A stretch of DNA of 11,200 nt. Origin: Geopsychrobacter sp. Lineage in GTDB: Bacteria > Desulfobacterota > Desulfuromonadia > Desulfuromonadales > Geopsychrobacteraceae. Positions 6,689-11,200 of the stretch are shown piece by piece (position 1 is the first letter of the stretch; each line of letters begins with the position of its first letter). Location: contig JAUXIR010000022.1 of NCBI GenBank assembly GCA_030620915.1, forward strand, positions 1 to 11,200, written 5' to 3'. The position numbers and the translations under genes are program-made. The notes below the pieces were generated by a model that worked only from the letters and a program-made list of their open reading frames with translations, searched no databases and was not told the DNA's origin.

Positions 6689-8437
6689 ATGGCAATGGTT
6701 GAAAGAGCGTTCCTCTGGCTGATCCTGGCGGTTCTGACAGCTTGCAGCACAGTTCCATTGATTGACCGCACCCCTGAAGCAGCCAGCGGATTCGGGCCGC
6801 AACAACTGGTCAGGGCTGAATCCTATCTGGTGGCAGCGGCGAACCCCTATGCAAGCCAGGCCGGTGCGCGAATTCTGCAGCAGGGCGGCAGCGCCATCGA
6901 TGCGGCGATCGCTATCAACATGGTTCTGACCCTGGTCGAACCACAATCCTCCGGCTTGGGAGGCGGCTCCTTCATCCTCTACTGGGATCAGGCGACAGCG
7001 ACCCTGCACACATATGATGGCAGGGAGACTGCTCCCCAAAATGCCGGGCCAGAGCTTTTTTTCGAGGCCGGCAAGCCCCTGCCCTTTCAACAGGCCGTCG
7101 CCGGTGGCCGAGCCGTCGGGGTGCCGGGACTGCTGAAAAACCTTGAACTGGTCCACCAAAAACCTGGCCGCCTGCCCTGGGCGGAGCTTTTTCGCGAAGC
7201 CACTCGTCTGGCCGAAGACGGGTTTATTGTCAGCCCGCGCTTGAGCCGATTGCTGGCGGGGAGTTCCAGAGACAAACTGCTGCGCAACAGCCAGGCCCGA
7301 GCCTATTTCTATCCGGATGATACGCCTCTGGCAGCTGGCCGGTTGGTGAAAAACCCGGCGCTGGCGAAAACCATGCGTCTGCTGGCGACACAGGGGAGTC
7401 AGGCTTTCTACTCAGGAGGGCTCGCCCGCCGCATGGTTAAGGCAGTACGACAGGATGCCAACCCGGGCCAGTTGAGTCTCAACGATCTGGCCAACTACCG
7501 GGCCGTCGAGCGCGAACCGGTCTGCAATCCCTTCTTCGGACATCGAGTCTGCGGTATGGGGCCGCCCAGCTCAGGGGGGATCAGCCTCCTGCAGATGCTG
7601 ACGCTGCTCGAACACGCCGGCATCGACCGGCAGCAACCCTCCAGCCCGCAGGCCATCCACCTGTTCGCCCAGGCCGGTCGACTCGCCTTTGCCGATCGAG
7701 GCCTCTACATTGCGGATCCAGACCATGTTGATGTCCCGACCCCGGGCCTGCTCGACCCATCCTATCTTGCACAAAGAGCTCAGTTGATTGATCCAACAAA
7801 GGATGCAGGTCGTGTGCTAGCCGGCCTCCCGCCCGGGCGGAGCAGCAACTCCCCGCAAACCGGCTATAGCCCCGAGCAACCTGGCACCAGCCACATCTCG
7901 ATTGTCGATAGCTATGGCAATGCCCTGTCTCAGACGGCCAGCATCGAACAGGGCTTCGGCGCTGGTCTCATGGTCGAGGGTTTTCTACTCAACAACGAAT
8001 TGACCGATTTTTCCTTTGCCTGGCGGGACCGGTCCGGCCGCGCCATCGCCAACCGGGTCGCGGCGGGCAAGCGTCCGCGCAGTTCCATGGCACCAACCAT
8101 GGTGTTTGACAACAAGGACCGGTTGGAAATGGTGATCGGCTCCCCCGGTGGCAGTCGGATTATCCCCTATGGTGCCCAAACCATTGTCGGTACCCTGATC
8201 TGGCAACTGGATATCCAGACCGCCATCAGTCAGCCCCACTACCTGCATATCAACGGCGCCAGCCTCGATCTGGAAGCGGGAACCTTACTCGAGCAGCATG
8301 AAACGGCGCTTATAGAGCGCGGCTACCGGGTGAAAATGCGGGATCTCAACAGCGGACTGCACGGAATCATGATCAACGACAAGGGGCTGGAAGGCGGCGC
8401 CGACCCCAGGCGCGAGGGGTTGGTCCTGGGTCGATAA
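6689..8437 (+). CDS. ggt: Gamma-glutamyltransferase (lipoprotein form)
   Basis: This is a 582-residue N-terminal-nucleophile hydrolase that cleaves the gamma-glutamyl bond of glutathione and related compounds and can pass the glutamyl group to amino acids or peptides. The enzyme is made as a proenzyme and cuts itself before the catalytic threonine, here T400 in PGTSHISIVD, which becomes the new N-terminus of the small subunit. Residues equivalent to E. coli Arg114, Asp433, Ser462/Ser463 and Gly483/Gly484 are all present: R112 in YDGRETAP, D440 in NNELTDFSF, S465-S466 in RSSMAP and G487-G488 in GSPGGSR. The N-terminus is a lipoprotein signal with lipobox LTAC and lipidated C19, so it should be membrane-anchored facing the periplasm instead of free as in E. 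coli. GGAG at 6681-6684 supports the ATG at 6689; the ATG at 6695 is a close alternative. It is monocistronic or leads the plus-strand block. Confidence 0.94.
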   Translation: MAMVERAFLWLILAVLTACSTVPLIDRTPEAASGFGPQQLVRAESYLVAAANPYASQAGARILQQGGSAIDAAIAINMVLTLVEPQSSGLGGGSFILYWDQATATLHTYDGRETAPQNAGPELFFEAGKPLPFQQAVAGGRAVGVPGLLKNLELVHQKPGRLPWAELFREATRLAEDGFIVSPRLSRLLAGSSRDKLLRNSQARAYFYPDDTPLAAGRLVKNPALAKTMRLLATQGSQAFYSGGLARRMVKAVRQDANPGQLSLNDLANYRAVEREPVCNPFFGHRVCGMGPPSSGGISLLQMLTLLEHAGIDRQQPSSPQAIHLFAQAGRLAFADRGLYIADPDHVDVPTPGLLDPSYLAQRAQLIDPTKDAGRVLAGLPPGRSSNSPQTGYSPEQPGTSHISIVDSYGNALSQTASIEQGFGAGLMVEGFLLNNELTDFSFAWRDRSGRAIANRVAAGKRPRSSMAPTMVFDNKDRLEMVIGSPGGSRIIPYGAQTIVGTLIWQLDIQTAISQPHYLHINGASLDLEAGTLLEQHETALIERGYRVKMRDLNSGLHGIMINDKGLEGGADPRREGLVLGR

Positions 8438-8466
8438 CCCTCCACCATAAAAGTCCTTACTTTGCG

Positions 8467-8486
8467 AGCCCTTATCCATAAGGGCT
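8467..8486 (+). terminator. Hairpin downstream of ggt, possible weak terminator
   Basis: Bases 8467-8474 and 8479-8486 form a perfect 8-bp stem with a TCCA loop, 30 bases past the ggt stop codon. No T tract follows, so intrinsic termination would be weak. It may instead protect the 3' end of the ggt mRNA. Confidence 0.35.
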
Positions 8487-8618
8487 AAGCACTATGATAA
8501 ACTTATGGCGTCAGCAACAAGACAGGAACCGTTGGGAAGAAAGATCAGGAGCAGAGATAAAACCGTCCTGATGTTTCCTGGTTTGGGTGGTGAACAAGCG
8601 GGTCAATTTTCTGCTCTT

Positions 8619-8624
8619 GGGAGG
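8619..8624 (+). promoter_or_regulatory. Ribosome binding site that fixes the ferritin-like start
   Basis: GGGAGG lies 6 bases before the ATG at 8631. The upstream in-frame ATG at 8505 has no such site, and the 42 codons it would add do not resemble ferritin-family sequence. The start at 8631 is therefore preferred. Confidence 0.8.
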
Positions 8625-8630
8625 TCTACC

Positions 8631-9128
8631 ATGTTTGAAAATGTCGATGTCCAAGAAGCTATCAAGCGCTCAATCCTGGTTGAAAAGTGTGCCCGGGACT
8701 TCTATCGTCTGGGGGCGAAGCACATGAAGGATGAACGTGCGAGAAAGACCTTTGAATTACTGGCCTCAGAAGAGGAGGAGCACGCCAGATGGTTTCATGA
8801 CATTTATGAAGGGACTGACATCCCCGACTTCGCTGCCTTTATGGCTGTCGACCCGAGCACGGATCTGGATTGGCTGAATGACAAAGAAAAAAACTTGATG
8901 GAGGAGATGAACGAACGCCGGGCCCTGGAACTGGCCATGCACAAGTCACAGGTTCTGGAAAAATCATTACGCGACATGGCCGACAAGATTGTGGATCCTC
9001 AAGTCAGCGCGGTCTTCTTGAAGAATGCAGACGCCACCCAGCAACACTACCAATTAATTGAATCTGAATTCGCTCACCTGATGGGCATGGTCCACGAGAC
9101 CGACATCGATACCTACGTCAGGGAGTGA
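8631..9128 (+). CDS. Ferritin-like / rubrerythrin-family protein with incomplete diiron ligands
   Basis: With the start at 8631 this is a 165-residue, all-helical cytosolic protein of the ferritin-like superfamily (rubrerythrin-type domain, no rubredoxin tail). Such proteins use a diiron centre to reduce peroxide or handle iron in anaerobes. The first ligand half is clear: E18 in LVEKCARDFY and E48-x-x-H51 in SEEEEHARWF. In the second half the helix-3 position normally Glu appears to be S106 (AMHKSQVLEKS), and the fourth helix has T136-x-x-H139 where Glu-x-x-His is expected. My by-eye alignment thus suggests a mono-metal or structural protein, not a standard peroxidase; an alignment shift could change this. 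It stands alone between ggt and a lipoprotein gene. The 193 bases before it hold the hairpin at 8467-8486 and no convincing promoter. The superfamily is secure, the function is not. Confidence 0.85.
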   Translation: MFENVDVQEAIKRSILVEKCARDFYRLGAKHMKDERARKTFELLASEEEEHARWFHDIYEGTDIPDFAAFMAVDPSTDLDWLNDKEKNLMEEMNERRALELAMHKSQVLEKSLRDMADKIVDPQVSAVFLKNADATQQHYQLIESEFAHLMGMVHETDIDTYVRE

Positions 9129-9174
9129 TCAGTTCCCTCGTCAGACCGGGTTACAATGGACTCGGATCACGAGC

Positions 9175-9204
9175 GGCACCGGCCGATAGTCTCCGGCCGG
9201 TGCC
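9175..9204 (+). promoter_or_regulatory. Strong GC-rich hairpin before the small lipoprotein gene
   Basis: Bases 9175-9185 and 9194-9204 form a perfect 11-bp stem, almost all G-C, around an 8-base loop. It ends 6 bases before the AAAGGAG ribosome binding site of the next gene and starts 46 bases after the ferritin-like stop. No T tract follows, so it is not a standard intrinsic terminator. It may stop or slow polymerase, protect an RNA end, or modulate translation of the lipoprotein. Confidence 0.55.
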
Positions 9205-9225
9205 TCAGCCAAAGGAGATTGGATC

Positions 9226-9573
9226 ATGAGATGGTTCATTGGGATCGGATTGGCCATCCTCCTCAGCGCCTGTGCCGGCACCAGTTACTGGAGTTGGCAG
9301 CATCCCGCCGGACTGGGGGAGGCGGAGCGCCAGCAGAGCGAAAAAACCTGCGACAGGATCGTACAGGAGGAGACCTCCCCGAGGAGTTACTATCCGCCCT
9401 ACTTCTACGGCAGCTACGGCCATTATCCCCACCATTACGGACACCCTTTCGCAGCCCGCCACCACTACGGCTACAACCACTATGGCTCTGCGGGCTACTA
9501 CGGTGAGCGGATCGATGCCTTTTCGGTCTGCATGCGGGCCAAGGGGTGGCAGCAGGTTGAGGACCGGAGTTAG
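9226..9573 (+). CDS. Small Tyr/His-rich lipoprotein, function unknown
   Basis: This is a 115-residue predicted lipoprotein with signal MRWFIGIGLAILLSAC, so the lipidated residue is C16. The mature part has a short N-terminal segment containing C42. Residues 55-92 carry 12 Tyr and 7 His among many Gly and Pro, a flexible low-complexity region that might bind metal or cell-surface polymers. The conserved-looking C-terminal motif FSVCMRAKGWQQV contains C102. CM-x-x-KGW endings recur in small envelope lipoproteins of Gram-negative bacteria, where the second cysteine could pair with C42 in a disulfide. AAAGGAG at 9211-9217, 8 bases before the ATG, supports the start. It follows the ferritin-like gene on the same strand, separated by the strong hairpin. 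I do not recognise a named family. Confidence 0.82.
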   Translation: MRWFIGIGLAILLSACAGTSYWSWQHPAGLGEAERQQSEKTCDRIVQEETSPRSYYPPYFYGSYGHYPHHYGHPFAARHHYGYNHYGSAGYYGERIDAFSVCMRAKGWQQVEDRS

Positions 9574-9728
9574 TACCGCAACGATTTATGGTCCTGTGTC
9601 AGCTGAGTCCGTTCCGGCTCATCAAACCACAACTGCCAAAGGTCAGATGAGGACAAGCGTTTATAAAAGGGGCCGGAATGCAAGTGAAGACTGCTCTCCG
9701 TAAGAAAGTATTCAATCCAGGCATTTGC

Positions 9729-10550
9729 TCAGCGCCAGGTGATGACCGGGGCCTTACGTTCTGGCATACGGTGATAGTGAAACTGCGGATAGCCAATCAT
9801 CATCGCTCCGAAACACAGATGACCCTCAGGTAGGTCCAGTACCGCTCTCATTGGCGGAAAGGTGCTGGCGGCAGCGTTGAAATAACCGGCCCAGCAACCA
9901 CCCAGCCCCATGCCGGTCGCAGCCAGTTCCAGATGGGTTAGAGCAATAGTGCAGGTCGCAGGGACCATGCGGTCGTCTTTGGGGCCATGGGCAATAATCA
10001 GGACCGGGGCCCCACGCAGGATGACATCCTCACCAGCCTCCAGGCGCTCAAGTGCTTTATCGATATGGATCGACAAGGCGAGTTCCGGCATAGAGGCCAG
10101 CATCCAGCGCATCCAGTCCCCCACAACCACAACCAGACGATTTAATTCATCGCGAGCGCTCAACACCAGCCACTCGGCCCCCTGGCTATTGTGACCAGAG
10201 GGTGCATAGCGCGCTGCTTCTATGAGCTTTTGCAGATTTTCCTGAGGCACAGGCTTGTCGCGGTAGTTCCGGATTGAACGGCGGCTACGTAAAAACTGAT
10301 CGCATTGTTCCTCTGATAGTAACAGCTCTTTCTGAACCGGCGGACACTGTTCCAGCGAGATCTCGGCATGCAGCAAGCTGCCCGATGGACAAGCGGCTAC
10401 ACAATGTCCGCAACGGATACAGAGTTTCTCAACCTCGACGATCGGAGTCGGGAACTCCCCTTTGCTGAAATTGATAAGATTCATGGGGCAAACGGCGCTA
10501 CAGATGCCATCCTGGTTGCAGGTTTGTGGGTTCGCTTCGATTAGATTCAC
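9729..10550 (-). CDS. Ferredoxin-nitroreductase fusion flavoprotein
   Basis: This is a 273-residue cytosolic protein. Residues 1-60 are a two-cluster ferredoxin domain: C11-x2-D14-x2-C17-x3-C21-P, with Asp where the second cysteine normally is, and the canonical C44-x2-C47-x2-C50-x3-C54-P. About 86-273 form an FMN-binding nitroreductase domain, with R90-R91-S92 in RRSIRNYRDKPV and AARYAPSGHNSQ as flavin-site motifs. Electrons probably pass from an internal or external donor through the clusters to FMN; the substrate is unknown, as in most members of this family common in anaerobes. The start is GTG at 10550. AAGGAG (complement of 10557-10562) lies 6 bases before it, whereas the further in-frame ATG at 10616 adds 22 unlike residues. 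The gene follows the OYE remnant on the same strand after 111 bases and converges on the lipoprotein gene; the 155 bases between hold no clear terminator. Confidence 0.9.
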   Translation of the reverse strand: MNLIEANPQTCNQDGICSAVCPMNLINFSKGEFPTPIVEVEKLCIRCGHCVAACPSGSLLHAEISLEQCPPVQKELLLSEEQCDQFLRSRRSIRNYRDKPVPQENLQKLIEAARYAPSGHNSQGAEWLVLSARDELNRLVVVVGDWMRWMLASMPELALSIHIDKALERLEAGEDVILRGAPVLIIAHGPKDDRMVPATCTIALTHLELAATGMGLGGCWAGYFNAAASTFPPMRAVLDLPEGHLCFGAMMIGYPQFHYHRMPERKAPVITWR

Positions 10551-10556
10551 AGACAA

Positions 10557-10562
10557 CTCCTT
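10557..10562 (-). promoter_or_regulatory. Ribosome binding site selecting a GTG start
   Basis: The minus-strand sequence AAGGAG precedes GTG (10550-10548) by 6 bases. The encoded protein then begins NLIEANPQTC, directly at the ferredoxin domain. This supports the rare start codon over the upstream ATG. Confidence 0.8.
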
Positions 10563-10661
10563 ATGCACATAGTTAAAGTGAGCCCATGTGTGGCACAGAA
10601 CCAACTTCTCTCTCATCTCATGATGGGAATACGAGTCGCTGTTATCGCTTTCAACCTTGAT

Positions 10662-10907
10662 TCAGCTGCGACAAGGATTGCGCGGCAGTTCCCGCCCCGA
10701 CAAAATCACATCAGCGAGGCCAGTGGCGACAATTTGCCCGGCCTGAACCACAGCGCTAATCAGACCGACGGCGCCGGTGGCGAGGTGGTCCAGATGCCAG
10801 TCATCAGGCTTGCCGTCGTGGTAGGAATATTGGCACATGGGCGCGACGAAGGTCCGGTTGCTCAGGATCAAAGAACGCATTTTCAGGGAGGAGAAGAGTT
10901 TGCTCAT
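10662..10907 (-). pseudogene. Old Yellow Enzyme (NADH:flavin oxidoreductase) remnant with internal deletion
   Basis: This 81-codon frame joins the two ends of an Old Yellow Enzyme family gene (YqjM/XenA type; intact proteins are about 340-370 residues). Residues 1-48 match the N-terminus: MSKLFSSLKMRSLILSNR, then VAPMCQYS with the C25 and Y28 positions of the YqjM-type active site, then DWHLDHLATGAVG. Residues about 49-78 (AGQIVATGLADVILSGREL, then PRNP) match the C-terminal helix region (consensus-like ILASGQADLVALGRELLRNP). The roughly 260-280 residues between, including the His pair and most of the FMN barrel, are gone without breaking the frame. The junction falls at AVG/LI, where both ends carry a similar VG. 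After RNP the sequence diverges and stops. It cannot form a TIM barrel. AAGGG lies 7 bases before the ATG at 10907. It precedes the nitroreductase gene and may share its promoter. Confidence 0.75.
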
Positions 10908-10932
10908 CGGGACACCCTTGAGGGACGATGAA

Positions 10933-11200
10933 ATGCATCTATGCCAAAACAATAGACCCATCATTTTCAGACCATTGCTATTATCTCATATATCGATCGC
11001 CGTGCAATCCTCTCAGTCTCCACAACAACCATGCCCGGCGGAAATAAATTTCAATTGCACTCTGCCCAACAGTCTATTCCAATCCGAAGACTACCGAGCT
11101 ATCTATGTGACAATCGCACGCGTCGACGTTCACCCCGAAAATGGTAGCTGGCAAACCGTGGCCACGCCGGGCGGCACCTACAATCTACTGGCCCTGGTCA
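10933..11200 (+). CDS. DUF4382 domain protein, 3' end beyond the window
   Basis: A plus-strand frame is open from ATG 10933 to the right edge (89 codons seen). From residue 54 it reads YRAIYVTIARVDVHP, then GSWQTVA and GGTYNLLALV, the recognisable opening of the DUF4382 domain (consensus-like AVYVTIKEVEVH...YDLLDL). That domain is found in secreted or lipid-anchored proteins of unknown function. Unlike usual members, the start shows no lipobox and only a poor hydrophobic stretch (PIIFRPLLLSHISIAV), and the usual SLTDAP-like lead-in is not seen. The true start is uncertain: it may lie further in, or the 5' end may have been lost or shifted. The frame starts 26 bases from the divergent start of the OYE remnant. 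Confidence 0.55.
   Translation, partial: MHLCQNNRPIIFRPLLLSHISIAVQSSQSPQQPCPAEINFNCTLPNSLFQSEDYRAIYVTIARVDVHPENGSWQTVATPGGTYNLLALV
10980..11007 (-). promoter_or_regulatory. Candidate promoter for the OYE remnant and nitroreductase
   Basis: On the minus strand GATAAT (complement of 10980-10985, 5 of 6) follows TTGCAC (complement of 11002-11007) after 16 bases, in a locally AT-rich stretch. It would drive the OYE remnant and, by readthrough, the nitroreductase. It overlaps the start of the DUF4382 frame on the other strand. Weak, by eye. Confidence 0.25.

Noticed and set aside
6575..7159. A 194-codon minus-strand frame over the divergent intergenic region
   Set aside because: Most of it is antisense to ggt, and the composition looks random with no start signal.
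8505..8630. A 42-residue N-terminal extension of the ferritin-like protein
   Set aside because: There is no ribosome binding site at 8505, the sequence is unlike the family, and a strong GGGAGG site marks the ATG at 8631.
9574..9728. An expected bidirectional terminator between convergent genes
   Set aside because: No stem with a T tract could be found on either strand, and the frames here look non-coding.

Overview
The window reads as ordinary chromosome from a Gram-negative bacterium with a mid-to-high GC genome. The gene repertoire best fits an anaerobic deltaproteobacterial lineage (Desulfuromonadales/Geobacterales-like). The pointers are a sensor kinase with a periplasmic ABC-substrate-binding-type input domain, a ferredoxin-nitroreductase fusion, a rubrerythrin-like protein, a DUF4382 domain and several small lipoproteins. 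This assignment is inferred from gene types; no rRNA or other taxonomic marker is present. I found no tRNA, rRNA, CRISPR array, transposase or phage gene.

Layout. Bases 1-201 hold no gene I can support. A strong intrinsic terminator (202-232) ends a minus-strand ABC-F ATPase gene of the YbiT/YkpA type (251-1885). Upstream of it are a second minus-strand terminator or attenuator (1921-1955) and a 911-residue hybrid sensor histidine kinase gene without its own response regulator (2027-4762). Next on the same strand is a 48-codon reading frame (4863-5009) that looks like the C-terminal tail of an MscS mechanosensitive channel. Then comes a Cys/Met-metabolism PLP enzyme (5042-6433). A 255-base divergent intergenic region separates this minus-strand block from a plus-strand block: a lipoprotein gamma-glutamyltransferase (6689-8437), a ferritin-like/rubrerythrin-family protein (8631-9128) and a Tyr/His-rich small lipoprotein (9226-9573). 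Convergent to this block on the minus strand are a two-cluster ferredoxin-nitroreductase fusion (9729-10550) and, upstream of it, an Old Yellow Enzyme gene reduced to 81 codons by an internal deletion (10662-10907). At the right edge a plus-strand DUF4382 reading frame begins and runs off the window.

How the genes relate. There is no single pathway operon. The PLP enzyme and the gamma-glutamyltransferase diverge from one intergenic region and both act in sulfur amino acid/thiol metabolism (cysteine/methionine intermediates and glutathione-type gamma-glutamyl compounds), a plausible but unproven link. The right third (about 10.6-11.1 kb) shows gene decay: the OYE remnant and a DUF4382 frame lacking a recognisable secretion signal lie back to back.

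I do not see a clear, complete new biological system. The observations most worth a second look are the MscS-tail mini-gene with a good ribosome binding site, the ferritin-like protein that seems to keep only half of its diiron ligands, the internally deleted OYE gene, and several strong hairpins: inside the kinase signal-peptide codons, before the ABC-F gene, and before the small lipoprotein.
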